Part shown: positions 1 to 8,147 of the stretch, one piece after another | How the letters are laid out: each line of letters starts with the position of its first letter | Numbering within the stretch: the stretch's first letter is position 1 | NCBI RefSeq assembly: GCF_000284015.1 | Contig: NC_016943.1 | Span: forward strand, 785,541-849,540 | From: Blastococcus saxobsidens DD2 | GTDB lineage: Bacteria; Actinomycetota; Actinomycetes; Mycobacteriales; Geodermatophilaceae | DNA length: 64,000 nt | Direction: 5' to 3' | Position numbers and translations under genes: made by a program | The notes under the pieces: generated by a model | Told to the model about the DNA's origin: nothing | Database searches by the model: none | Seen by the model: only the letters and a program-made list of their open reading frames with translations

Positions 1-1
1 G

Positions 2-433
2 AGCTTCCGGACACCTCCCGCGGACGGCCCCACGGCTCCCGGTGCGAACGCGGCTCTCGGTGCCGAGGTCGTCGACGTCAGTTCTGAGTTCTCGGACGCG
101 TTCGCCGCCGCCGGCGCCGTGGACGGGAACCTCGGCTCGGAGTGGTCCAGTGCGGGTGACGGCGACGACGCGTCGATCACTCTCGACCTGGGCCGCCCGG
201 TCGACGTGGTGGGGGTGGCGCTGCGCAGCCGGTCGATGAGCGACGGCACGGCGGTGATCGAGACCTTCACCGTGACCGTCGACGGCGGCGAGACCTACGG
301 CCCGTTCGACGCCGGCACGACGGCCGTGGTCAACGAGGCCGACTTCACCGGCCAGGTGCTCAGGATCGACGCGGAGGCGACGAGTGGCGGGAACACCGGT
401 GCCGCGGAGATCGAGCTCTACGAGGCGCCGTGA
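2..433 (+). CDS. C-terminal part of a discoidin-like (F5/8 type C-like) protein, cut by window start
   Basis: The reading frame is open from base 2 and ends at a TGA overlapping the next gene, so the start lies outside the window. The visible 143 residues begin with a Pro/Ala-rich linker. They continue as a beta-rich module with the pattern AVDGNLGSEWSS, ITLDLGRPVDVVGVAL and VLRIDAEATSGGNTGAAEIELY. This is the layout of discoidin/F5-8 type C galactose-binding folds, which bind carbohydrate or surface ligands. The full protein is probably secreted or surface-linked, but its N-terminus is not visible. The assignment is a family-level pattern match only. Confidence 0.6.
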   Translation, partial: SFRTPPADGPTAPGANAALGAEVVDVSSEFSDAFAAAGAVDGNLGSEWSSAGDGDDASITLDLGRPVDVVGVALRSRSMSDGTAVIETFTVTVDGGETYGPFDAGTTAVVNEADFTGQVLRIDAEATSGGNTGAAEIELYEAP

Positions 434-1203
434 CCCCCGTGTCGCGGGCCGGGACACGCCCACCCCGATCCGCCGACGGCGGCAGCTCCGTTCAGCAGGC
501 CGGGGCCGGCGGCAGCACCCAGTCGGTGTGGGTCCGGCTGACCGTCCTCGTTCTCGTCGTGGCGCTGGCGGCGGTGGTGGCGCTCCTCGTCGGGCTCCCC
601 GATGAGCAGCAGCTGCGCGCGGGCGTCGCCGCCGTGGGACCCGTGGCTCCCGCGCTGTTCGTCCTGCTGTACGCGGTAGCGACCCTCGCGCCGCTGCCGA
701 AGAACGTGCTCAGCGTGGCGGCCGGCCTGCTGTTCGGACTCGTCGCGGGAGTCGCCCTCGTCCTCCTTGCCGCGCTGGCGGGCGCCCTCGCCGCCTTCCT
801 CCTGGGACGGGCGCTGGGCCGGGACGCCGTCGAACGGATCACCCGCGGGCGGACGGCGCGCGTCGATGCGCTGTTCCGCCGTCGTGGACTGCTGGCGGTG
901 CTCGGCGTGCGGCTGGTGCCCGTGCTGCCCTTCACCGCCATCAACTACGCGGCTGGACTGACCACCGTCGGCCTCCGGGACTACCTGATCGGCACCGCGC
1001 TCGGCATCATCCCGGGCACCGTGGCCTACGTGGCTCTCGGCGCGTACGGGACGTCACCGGGGTCGTGGCCGTTCGTCGTAGCAGTCCTGGTCCTGGTCGC
1101 ACTGACCGCCGGGGGTGCGACCGCCGTCCACCGTTACCGGCGCCGCGGGACGGCGGCGGCCTCCGGCCGCCTCGAGGCCGGCCCCGCTGAGAGGTCCAGG
1201 TAG
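430..1203 (+). CDS. TVP38/TMEM64 (SNARE-associated/DedA-like) family membrane protein
   Basis: This is a 257-residue integral membrane protein. After a polar N-terminus of about 35 residues it has several hydrophobic segments, including residues 36-58 and 70-128. The conserved centre of the SNARE_assoc/VTT domain is visible: a LPKNVLSVAAGLLFG segment, an FLLGR helix end, and PGTVAYVALGAYG near the second re-entrant helix. Family members are implicated in lipid scrambling or membrane homeostasis; the role here is not known. The GTG start overlaps the stop of the upstream gene by 4 bases (GTGA), indicating translational coupling. The length is normal for the family. Confidence 0.82.
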   Translation: MTPVSRAGTRPPRSADGGSSVQQAGAGGSTQSVWVRLTVLVLVVALAAVVALLVGLPDEQQLRAGVAAVGPVAPALFVLLYAVATLAPLPKNVLSVAAGLLFGLVAGVALVLLAALAGALAAFLLGRALGRDAVERITRGRTARVDALFRRRGLLAVLGVRLVPVLPFTAINYAAGLTTVGLRDYLIGTALGIIPGTVAYVALGAYGTSPGSWPFVVAVLVLVALTAGGATAVHRYRRRGTAAASGRLEAGPAERSR

Positions 1204-1242
1204 TCCGCTGGTCCGGCGGTACGCGCCAGGAGGGAGGTATCG

Positions 1243-2070
1243 GTGGAGTCGGGGGCCTACGGTCGGGTCATGTCGCTGACTCTCGGCACCGGTCCCCTCG
1301 CCCGGCCCTCGACCGGGCAGCTCAATGCCGACCTCTGGTCGGTGGCTCCGGAGCACGCGCTCTACCTGCATCCGGTCCAGGAGCGCATCCGTGGCGTACT
1401 CGGCGGGCGCACCGTCGTGGACACCACCGGCGCCCTGCTGCTGCACGAGACCGGGCTGCTCCCGCGCTGGTACCTCCCCGAGGCGGACGTGGCCTCCGGT
1501 CTGCTGCACCCGAGCGCCACCCGCACGACCTGCCCGTTCAAGGGGGAGGCCCGCTACTGGCACCTGGAGGTGGGCGGCCACCGGGTGGAGGACGCCGCCT
1601 GGTCCTACCCCGACCCGGTGCCCGGATGTCCGGCGCTGGCCGGGTTCGTCTCCTTCTACCTGGAACGGCTGGATGCCTGGTACGTCGAGGAGGAGGAGCT
1701 GCTCGGTCATCCGCGCGACCCGTTCCACCGCGTCGACGCCCGGCGCTCCTCCCGCCACGTCGTCGTCCGCGTCGGCGGGCAGGTGGTCGCCGACACCCGC
1801 ACACCGGTGGGGGTCTTCGAGACCGGCCTGCCGGTGCGCTGGTACGTCCCGGAGGCCGACGTGCACGACGGCGTGCTGGAGCAGAGCGACACCACCTCGG
1901 TCTGCCCGTACAAGGGGGTGGCGAGCTACGAGCACGTGACCGTCGACGGCCGGCGGTACGACGACGTGGCGTGGTGCTACCGGGAGCCCCTGCTGGAGGC
2001 TCTCCCGGCGGCCGGCCACCGCTCGTTCGACGGGGACGGCGTGGAGGTGGAGGTGGAGGTCAGTACCTGA
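1243..2070 (+). CDS. Tandem DUF427 domain protein
   Basis: The 275 residues contain two copies of the DUF427 fold, at about residues 40-135 and 160-255. Each copy carries the signature 'V.DT..ALLLHETGLLPRWYLP' followed by a 'T.CP(F/Y)KG.A.Y' stretch and an aromatic 'W.Y..P' end. The function of DUF427 proteins is unknown. They are small, compact beta domains common in actinobacteria, often present as duplicated copies as here. The GTG at 1243 is preceded by AGGAGGGAG; an internal ATG lies nine codons later. The gene faces the minus-strand operon ending at 2077, so the two transcripts converge within a few bases. Confidence 0.85.
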   Translation: MESGAYGRVMSLTLGTGPLARPSTGQLNADLWSVAPEHALYLHPVQERIRGVLGGRTVVDTTGALLLHETGLLPRWYLPEADVASGLLHPSATRTTCPFKGEARYWHLEVGGHRVEDAAWSYPDPVPGCPALAGFVSFYLERLDAWYVEEEELLGHPRDPFHRVDARRSSRHVVVRVGGQVVADTRTPVGVFETGLPVRWYVPEADVHDGVLEQSDTTSVCPYKGVASYEHVTVDGRRYDDVAWCYREPLLEALPAAGHRSFDGDGVEVEVEVST

Positions 2071-2076
2071 TCGTGG

Positions 2077-2526
2077 TCAGCCCAGCTGGGCGGCGAGGTC
2101 GGTCAGGCCGGTGGCGCGCAGCGACGGCGGGGTGAAGGACTCCGGGTACGGCGTTCCGGCACGGTCGATCCACGCGGTGCTCAGCCCGGCTCGGGCGGCG
2201 CCGTCGACGTCCCACGGATGGACGGCCACCAGCAGCATCGCGGCCGGGTCGGTGCCGCAGGTCCGGGCGGCGTACTCGTAGGCGCCGCGGGCCGGCTTCC
2301 AGGCGCCGGCGTCCTCCACCGACAGCAGCGCCTCGAACTGATCGCGGATGCCGGCGCCGGTGAGCAGCGCCTCCGACACCGAGGTGGAGCCGTTGGTCAG
2401 GGTGACCAGGCGCCGTCCCGACGCGCGCAGGGCCCGGATCCCTGCGGGCACGTCGGGGTGCACGGCCAGCTGGCTGAACCCGCTCATGACGTGGTCGACG
2501 GCCGTGTCCAGGGAGGTCGATGGCAC
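2077..2526 (-). pseudogene. 5'-truncated type II haloacid dehalogenase (HAD) remnant
   Basis: The 149 residues match the C-terminal two thirds of type II 2-haloacid dehalogenases: RRLVTLTNGS (motif II Ser/Thr region), a motif III Lys in GAWKPARGAY, and VAVHPWDVDGAARAG (motif IV region). The N-terminal part with the nucleophilic Asp and cap start, normally about 75-80 residues, is absent. The same frame stays open upstream but encodes no HAD-like sequence, because it runs into the DehI gene in another frame. Without the Asp nucleophile it should be catalytically dead. It sits 43 bases after the DehI stop and is probably a deletion remnant in the operon. Confidence 0.75.
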
Positions 2527-2569
2527 GAGGACGGTACGGCGGGCCGGGGACAGGGATCCGGTGGCGGAG

Positions 2570-3346
2570 TCATCCGGCGTCGGTGCTCGAGGCCACCAGC
2601 ACCAGGACCCGCGGCAGGGTCGCGAGGTAGGCGTCCAGGACGCCGGCCATGCCGGGGCGGGCGTCGCCCAGCCCCGCCTGCTCCAGGGCGGCCGGTGTGG
2701 CGGCGACCCGCCAGGGCAGTCGGCGCGCGGCCTCGGACACCCTCGCCTGCAGGTCGTCGGCGGCCGGCCGGCTGGCCGGTACCTGGGGACCCAGTGCTGC
2801 CCAGGCCGGTTCCAGCAGGCCCCGTCCGGCCAGCGTGCGCCAGATGCTGTTGACGATCGGCGTCTCCAGGGCGGTGCAGATCTCGCCGTACAGCCGCGGG
2901 GCCGGGGCGTCCCAGGGGGAGGGGGCGGGGCTGCGCGGCTGCACCGGACGGGGCGCGGGAGCGTCCCCCGGCGCGGACGGCAGGTCGAGCTCGCCGTCCA
3001 GTGCCAGCCGCAGACCGGCGGCCAGGAGCAGCATCCGGCTCAGCGGGCCGGCGAACTCCGCGAGCCCGGCCCGGACGTCGGCGTCGGCGGGCGGCTGCAC
3101 GACGCCCCGCACCGAGGAGACGAGGTCCTGCGCCGTCGACCCGAACTGGTCCTGCGACAGCACGGGCGCGGACTGCTCGTAGGCCAGCAGCAGGTAACCC
3201 GGGCAGAGCGCCAGCGACTTGAACAGGCTGGGGACGAACGGCATCTGCTCGAGGAGCCGGGCGTAGACGGCGGCGACGACGCCGGTGGCGTCGGCCTCCT
3301 CCACCATGGGATAGGCCGCGAACCGTGCGGAGGCGTCAGTGCCCAC
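2570..3346 (-). CDS. DehI-type (group I) 2-haloacid dehalogenase family protein
   Basis: This 258-residue protein resembles the halocarboxylic acid dehydrogenase DehI family, alpha-helical enzymes that hydrolyse D- and L-2-haloacids through direct water attack. It shows the family's duplicated helical layout and the motif ETPIVNSIWRTLAGRGLLEPAW near residue 180. The GTG at 3346 lies 11 bases inside the end of the hydrolase gene and gives an N-terminus matching the family; a longer upstream frame is low-complexity and unlikely. A Pro-rich linker at about residues 130-155 is unusual. The gene overlaps its neighbour and is probably translationally coupled to it. Substrate is not known. Confidence 0.72.
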   Translation of the reverse strand: MGTDASARFAAYPMVEEADATGVVAAVYARLLEQMPFVPSLFKSLALCPGYLLLAYEQSAPVLSQDQFGSTAQDLVSSVRGVVQPPADADVRAGLAEFAGPLSRMLLLAAGLRLALDGELDLPSAPGDAPAPRPVQPRSPAPSPWDAPAPRLYGEICTALETPIVNSIWRTLAGRGLLEPAWAALGPQVPASRPAADDLQARVSEAARRLPWRVAATPAALEQAGLGDARPGMAGVLDAYLATLPRVLVLVASSTDAG

Positions 3347-4202
3347 GAGCGTCCCCCGGTGCCGGCGCGGTGTCCCCCGGCGGCGGGGAGAGCAGCTCGT
3401 TGACGGCGGCGGCGATGACCTCCGGATGGTCTTCGGGGGTGAAGTGCTTGCCGCCGGGGATGGGCTGCAGCGTCGTGCCGAGGTCGGCGGCGAGACGGCG
3501 GCCGTACTCGACCTTCTGGAACTGGTCGGCTTCGCCCCACACCACGCGGGCGGGCAGGCCGAGGGAGGGCAGCTGGTCACTGATGGCGATCGTGTCCTCC
3601 ACGCGCAGCGCGCTGACCTGGCGCATGAGGCTGCGGGCGGCGCCGTGGGTGACGTAGTGCTGCCAGTGCACGCCGAGGGACTCCAGCGCCCGTGCCCGGT
3701 CGTCGTGACCGCGGTGGATCAGCTGGACGAACGAGGGGTAGAGGGCGGTCTCCGGCAGGTACCGCAGGACCGGCGCGGCGCGGCCCATGGCCTTCACGCT
3801 GGGGATGGGCCAGGAGTCGTAGCAGACCGCGTTGGTGAGCACGATCCCGGAGAACCGGCCGGGCGCCCGGGTCGCGGCGATCTGGGCCACGCCACCACCG
3901 AGGTCGTGCCCGACGAGGACCGGCGCCTCGACGCCGACCATGTCGAGCCAGCGCAGCAGCCGGTCGGCCTGGGCGGACAGGCCGAGATCGCGGCCCTCGC
4001 CGGCGGGGATGGAGCTGCCGTAGCCGGTCATCTCCAGCGCCAGCGAGCGGCCGGTGATCAACGGCAGGACGTGCCGCCACAGCCGGGGCGAGGTCGGGAT
4101 GCCGTGCAGGAGGATGACGGGGGAGCCCTCGCCGTTCTCGAGCCAGCGGATCGGTTCGCCGTCGAGGAGGTCCTCGTGCAGGTGCCCGCCGAGCCCGTTC
4201 AC
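3336..4202 (-). CDS. Alpha/beta hydrolase with Asp nucleophile (haloalkane dehalogenase / epoxide hydrolase type)
   Basis: The 288 residues form one alpha/beta-hydrolase domain. HGIPTSPRLW is the oxyanion-loop motif, GHDLGGG is the nucleophile elbow with Asp in place of the usual Ser, VVWGEADQF carries the acidic residue, and GGKHFTPEDHP carries the His. An Asp nucleophile is known from haloalkane and fluoroacetate dehalogenases and epoxide hydrolases, so hydrolysis of a C-halogen bond or epoxide is the likely reaction. The substrate cannot be told. The GTG start at 4202 overlaps the VKOR-like gene stop as GTGA. The DehI gene begins before this one ends, so the three genes form a tight operon. 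Confidence 0.8.
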   Translation of the reverse strand: MNGLGGHLHEDLLDGEPIRWLENGEGSPVILLHGIPTSPRLWRHVLPLITGRSLALEMTGYGSSIPAGEGRDLGLSAQADRLLRWLDMVGVEAPVLVGHDLGGGVAQIAATRAPGRFSGIVLTNAVCYDSWPIPSVKAMGRAAPVLRYLPETALYPSFVQLIHRGHDDRARALESLGVHWQHYVTHGAARSLMRQVSALRVEDTIAISDQLPSLGLPARVVWGEADQFQKVEYGRRLAADLGTTLQPIPGGKHFTPEDHPEVIAAAVNELLSPPPGDTAPAPGDARGH

Positions 4203-4792
4203 GACCGGCCCCGCAGCTGGCGGAGGGCGGCGCGTGCCTCGGGCAGGGCCAGCGGGAGGGTGGCGACCTGGGCCACCGCGGCGACGGTGCACCAGGAGCA
4301 GACCTTGCGGTGTTTGGTCACCTGCTCGATGAACAGGTAGATGCCGCCGCCGGCGTCCGCCGCGGTCTTCGCGGCCAGCGCCAGCGGTATCCACGGCATC
4401 GTCCGGGCGCGGTTGCGGTCGCCCATGCCGGCCAGCGCCAGGGTGGCCCCGGCGCTCAGCAGGCCGATCGCGGCATCCGGCGTCTTCAGCTGCTGGTAGG
4501 CCTCGCCGGAGGCGTCGACGGCGTCGGCGTCCAGGAACGGCAGGGAAAGCTCCGGCACCCGGCGCAGCAGCCCGAACTGGTAGAGACCGACCACACCCAG
4601 CGCGGCCGAGGCCAGCGAGGTCAGCCCCGCCACCCGACGTCGCTGTTCCAGGAAGCTGCCGCTGCCCCGCCGCAGGTCGTCACTCACCTGCTCCGCCGCC
4701 GGCGAGCTCGACCGGCCGATCCCTCCTGACCGTGGCCGCACGGCCGCCGCGGGTGGCCCGGCCGGGCGCGTTCTCTCGGTGACGGTTCGCAT
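4199..4792 (-). CDS. Vitamin K epoxide reductase (VKOR)-like membrane protein
   Basis: The 197-residue protein has about four hydrophobic helices after a basic, disordered N-terminus of roughly 60 residues. A CSWC active-site pair sits near the end of the third or fourth helix (about residue 165), followed by TVAAVAQVATLPLALPEARAAL. VKOR homologues pass electrons from thioredoxin-like partners to quinones and help form disulfides. This group keeps the CxxC but I see no second conserved Cys pair. AGAGGAG precedes the ATG. It is the first gene of an operon with a dehalogenase-like hydrolase and DehI; the functional link is unclear. Confidence 0.72.
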   Translation of the reverse strand: MRTVTERTRPAGPPAAAVRPRSGGIGRSSSPAAEQVSDDLRRGSGSFLEQRRRVAGLTSLASAALGVVGLYQFGLLRRVPELSLPFLDADAVDASGEAYQQLKTPDAAIGLLSAGATLALAGMGDRNRARTMPWIPLALAAKTAADAGGGIYLFIEQVTKHRKVCSWCTVAAVAQVATLPLALPEARAALRQLRGRS

Positions 4793-5096
4793 GTCGCGCT
4801 GCTCCTCTGATCGGTATGACCCACGTCATGCCCAGCCGACCCGTGGTGAACTCCCCGGACCACGCACTTCCGGCGGCCGGCCGGTCAGCTCGCGGGAGTG
4901 GCCAGGAAGTGCCACCCGGCCCCGCCGCCCTGCGTCCGGCGCCCGCCCAGCGGTGCGGGCCCCGGAGGACGCTCGTCCCGGTTGGACTGGCGGGTGGCGC
5001 AGTGCTCCTCGTAGCCTCGCTCGTCTGACCTCCTCGAACGGGGAGAACGGCGTCCGCAGGCCGCGGGCGCCGCACCGTCCGGAGGAGGTGCGAGCG
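4793..5096. other. Divergent intergenic region between VKOR-like and FNT genes
   Basis: This 304-base stretch separates two divergent genes and must hold both promoters. I see a short dyad ATGAC-CCAC-GTCAT at 4816-4829, close to the VKOR-like start, that could be an operator half-site pair. A GGAGGAGGTG ribosome binding site lies at 5081-5090 for the FNT gene. No convincing -35/-10 pair is visible on either strand. Small open frames here are Pro/Arg-rich and look non-coding. Confidence 0.4.
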
Positions 5097-5870
5097 ATGA
5101 GCGTGGCCCCGTCGCCTGACCAGGTCTACGAGCGGGCGACGGCCGAGGGTCGACGCAGGCTGTCGCTCTCGGCGCTCGATCAGGTCTCGACCGGGTTCAT
5201 CGCCGGGGTCACGATCATCTTCGGCATCGTCGCCCTCGGCGTCGTCGAGGCCCTGGTGGCCCCCCCGTCCGGGTCGGGTGTCGGCAGCCTGGCCGGCGCG
5301 CTGGCGTTCGCCATCGGTCTGGTGTTTCTCGTGGTGGGGCGGTCGGAGCTGTTCACCGAGGACTTCTTCGACCCCGTCGCCGCCGCCATCGAGGAACGCG
5401 GTCGGCGCGTCTGGGCCCGGCTGCTGCGCCTGTGGGGCATCACTCTCGTGCTGAACCTGGTCGGTGGGGCGCTCCTCGTCGCCCTGCTGACGGTCGACGG
5501 TGCGCTGCCCGAGGGGGCGGCGCACGCGCTCTCGCGCGTGGCCGAGGAGATCGCGGGCAAGGGCTGGTCCGCGACCCTGGCGCGCGCCGTCCTCGCCGGA
5601 GCGCTCATCACGCTGCTCTCCTACATGCTCAACGCGGTCGACACCGTGGCGGCGCGCATCCTGGTGACCTACCTGGTCGGCTTCTTCCTGGCCCTCGGCC
5701 CGTTCGACCACGTCGTGGTGTCCGCACTGCACCTGCTGTTCGGGATCTGGCTGGACGGCGCGGTCGGCTACGGCGCCCTCGCCACGAACCTGGGTCTGTC
5801 CACGCTCGGAAACCTGCTGGGCGGCTTGCTGCTCGTGACTCTGACGCACACCGCGCAGGTCAAGAGCTAG
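5097..5870 (+). CDS. Formate/nitrite transporter (FNT) family channel
   Basis: The 257-residue product has six hydrophobic helices and FNT-type features: LVVGRSELFTEDFFDPV at the end of helix 2/3, LVTYLVGFFLALGPFDHVVVSALHLLFG, and ATNLGLSTLGNLLGGLLLV in the last helix. FNT proteins are pentameric channels for small monovalent anions such as formate, nitrite or hydrosulfide. This one resembles the broad-specificity actinobacterial branch and its substrate is not predictable. The ATG at 5097 has GGAGGAGGTG directly upstream, so the long upstream extension is rejected. It appears to be a single-gene transcript. Confidence 0.85.
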   Translation: MSVAPSPDQVYERATAEGRRRLSLSALDQVSTGFIAGVTIIFGIVALGVVEALVAPPSGSGVGSLAGALAFAIGLVFLVVGRSELFTEDFFDPVAAAIEERGRRVWARLLRLWGITLVLNLVGGALLVALLTVDGALPEGAAHALSRVAEEIAGKGWSATLARAVLAGALITLLSYMLNAVDTVAARILVTYLVGFFLALGPFDHVVVSALHLLFGIWLDGAVGYGALATNLGLSTLGNLLGGLLLVTLTHTAQVKS

Positions 5871-6002
5871 TGAACCGACGGCGGACCCGGAGGTCCGCCC
5901 GTCTCCCGCGGGTCGAGACGCCGGCGCGGCATCGAGGAGGCGCTGCGCCCGTCGTGGCCGGCCGTCCGCGGGGCGTCGTCGGCGCCGGGGGACACTGGGC
6001 CG

Positions 6003-7274
6003 GTGACCGTCCCTGCCGCGCCGCTCGCGACCGACGTCCTCGTGGTCGGTGCCGGGCCCGCAGGGTCCGCTGCCGCCGCGTGGGCGGCTCGCGCGGGCCA
6101 CGACGTCGTGCTGGCCGACGCCGCGACCTTCCCGCGCGACAAGACTTGCGGCGACGGGCTGACGCCCCGGGCGATCGCCGAGCTCGACCACCTGGGGCTG
6201 GGGGAGTGGGCGCGGTCGAGGGCGCGCAACCGCGGGCTGCGTGCCGCCGGTTTCGGCCGCGAGTGGGAGCTGCCCTGGCCCGGCGGTGGGTTCCCCGACC
6301 ACGGCAGCGCCGTACCGCGCACCGAGCTCGACGCCCGGATCCGGCAGGCCGCCGTCGGTGCCGGCGCGCAGCCGGTGGACGGCGCCCGGGCCGTCGACGT
6401 GGAACGGGACGGCGACCGGGTCGCCGGTGTGGTGTTCGAGCACGCCGACGAGCGCCGCTCGACCGTCGCCTGCCGGAAGCTCGTCGTCGCGGACGGCGTC
6501 CGTTCGCCACTGGGCCGGATCCTGGGCCGCGAATGGCACCGCAACACCGCCTACGGGGTCGCCGCCCGGGGGTACGTGTCCTCTGGCCGCGCCGACGACG
6601 AGTGGATCTCCTCGCACCTGGAGCTGCGTGGCGGCGAGGGCGAGCTGCTGTCGGGCTACGGCTGGGTGTTCCCGCTCGGCGCGGAGGCCGGCGAGGTGAA
6701 CATCGGGGTGGGCACGCTGGCCACTTCGCGCCGCCCGGCGGGGGTGCAGCTCAAGGCGCTGCTGGAGACCTACACCGCGGCCCGGCGCGAGGAGTGGCGG
6801 CTCGACGGCGACGTCCGGCTCCCGGCCTCGGCGCTGCTGCCCATGGGCGGTGCGGTGTCCGGCGTGGCCGGCCGGAACTGGGCGCTGATCGGTGACGCCG
6901 CCGGCTGCGTGAACCCGCTGAACGGCGAGGGCATCGACTACGGACTGGAGACCGGTCGCACCCTCGCCGGGATGCTCGAGGAAGAGGACTGGGCGGCGGC
7001 CTGGCCGGCCACTCTGCGGCGGCACTACGGGGAGGCGTTCTCCATCGCCCGGCGGCTGGCCGGGCTGCTCACCGTGCCCCGCTTCCTCCCGGCCGCCGGG
7101 CCGGTCGGCATGCGCTCCCGGGCGCTGATGACCGTGGCCCTGCGTGTCATGGGCAATCTGGTCACCGACGAGGACCGCGACCTCACCGCCCGCCTCTGGC
7201 GCACCGCGGGGCGGCTGTCGGTCCGGCTGGACGATCGCCCGCCGTTCCCGGCCGCCGACCTCCGCCGCGGCTGA
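6003..7274 (+). CDS. Geranylgeranyl reductase family FAD-dependent oxidoreductase
   Basis: This 423-residue flavoprotein starts with a Rossmann FAD motif VVGAGPAGSAAAAWAAR (residues 14-30). It then has DKTCGDGLTPRA, the family signature after the first beta-alpha-beta unit, and LIGDAAGCVNPLNGEGIDYGLETG (about residues 296-320), the second FAD-contact motif. Geranylgeranyl reductase family enzymes reduce prenyl double bonds in quinones, archaeal-type lipids or chlorophyll tails. In actinobacteria such proteins are often associated with menaquinone side-chain saturation, but no quinone genes are adjacent. GTG start; the preceding gap is about 130 bases. Confidence 0.85.
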   Translation: MTVPAAPLATDVLVVGAGPAGSAAAAWAARAGHDVVLADAATFPRDKTCGDGLTPRAIAELDHLGLGEWARSRARNRGLRAAGFGREWELPWPGGGFPDHGSAVPRTELDARIRQAAVGAGAQPVDGARAVDVERDGDRVAGVVFEHADERRSTVACRKLVVADGVRSPLGRILGREWHRNTAYGVAARGYVSSGRADDEWISSHLELRGGEGELLSGYGWVFPLGAEAGEVNIGVGTLATSRRPAGVQLKALLETYTAARREEWRLDGDVRLPASALLPMGGAVSGVAGRNWALIGDAAGCVNPLNGEGIDYGLETGRTLAGMLEEEDWAAAWPATLRRHYGEAFSIARRLAGLLTVPRFLPAAGPVGMRSRALMTVALRVMGNLVTDEDRDLTARLWRTAGRLSVRLDDRPPFPAADLRRG

Positions 7275-7402
7275 GCGCGCCGCCCGACGGCGGGGATCGG
7301 TGGCCTGGGTCACACCTGTGGGGCTACCGTCGGACCGGGAGCTTTCGCAGGGGCTCCTGTGGTCGTCTCCCCGGCGACCGCCGTCGACGACAGGAGTTCC
7401 TC

Positions 7403-8137
7403 GTGCAGGCACGCCGAGTCCTCGCCCTGCTGGCTATGCCGACGATTCTCACCGCGACGGCCTGCGCCGCCCCGGGAGCGGCGGCGGCGCCCGCCCCGTC
7501 CCCGGCCGTCGGCGCGTCGGCCGCCGGCGCCGGGGTGCAGGTGGCGGGGGTCGGCACGGCCGTCGGCGTCCCGGACCTCCTGCGCGTCATGCTGGCCGTG
7601 GAGGCCACGGCGCCGACGGTGGAGCAGGCGCTCGAGGATGCCGACGCCGCGGCCCGCCGGGTGCTGGACACGCTGGCCGCCCGCGGGGTGGCCGAGCGGG
7701 ACGTGCAGTCGGTCGACCTGCAGCTGCACCCCCGGTTCAGGCCGGACGGCGAGCAGCAGGACGGCTACGTCGCCCGGCAGACCCTCTCGGTGACGCTGCG
7801 CGACCTCGCCGAGGCCGGTGCGACGATCGGCGCCGCCGTCGAGGCCGGTGGGGAGGCCGCGCGGCTGCAGGGCCTCTCCTTCGCGCTCGAGGACGACACG
7901 GCCCTGCGCGCGCAGGCACGTGCGGAGGCCTTCGCCGACGCCCGCCGGGTCGCCGAGCAGTACGCGGAGCTGGCCGGCCGGGAGCTCGGCCCCGTTCTCT
8001 CGATCGACGAGCAGGTCGGCGCCGCCGGGCCGGGCCCCATGCCGCTGGACGAGGCAGCCGACGTCGGGTCGGTCCCGCTCGCGCCCGGCGCCAGCGAGGT
8101 CACGGTCACCGCCCACGTGCGGTGGGCGCTGGAGTGA
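7403..8137 (+). CDS. SIMPL domain (DUF541) secreted or lipid-anchored protein
   Basis: The 244 residues begin with a signal peptide (basic MQARR, hydrophobic LALLAMPTILTATA) ending at Cys21, a possible but weak lipobox. The mature part matches SIMPL/DUF541: VGTAVGVPDLLRVMLAVEA, GVAERDVQSVDLQLHPRF and an ARAEAFADARRVAEQYAELAGRELGPVLSI segment typical of the family's C-terminal half. SIMPL proteins are periplasmic or surface beta proteins of unclear function. Start GTG at 7403. The gene is convergent with the hemolysin III gene, with about 10 bases between stops. Confidence 0.82.
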   Translation: MQARRVLALLAMPTILTATACAAPGAAAAPAPSPAVGASAAGAGVQVAGVGTAVGVPDLLRVMLAVEATAPTVEQALEDADAAARRVLDTLAARGVAERDVQSVDLQLHPRFRPDGEQQDGYVARQTLSVTLRDLAEAGATIGAAVEAGGEAARLQGLSFALEDDTALRAQARAEAFADARRVAEQYAELAGRELGPVLSIDEQVGAAGPGPMPLDEAADVGSVPLAPGASEVTVTAHVRWALE

Positions 8138-8147
8138 GGCGGCGGCA

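Noticed and set aside
3339-4340. Long plus-strand open frame opposite the dehalogenase operon
   Set aside because: Composition is Gly/Arg/Val-rich without any domain, and the minus strand carries clear protein families; it is a high-GC shadow frame.
4816-5028. Small plus-strand frame between the VKOR-like and FNT genes
   Set aside because: Pro/Arg-rich sequence with no family features, and it lies in the region that must hold divergent promoters.
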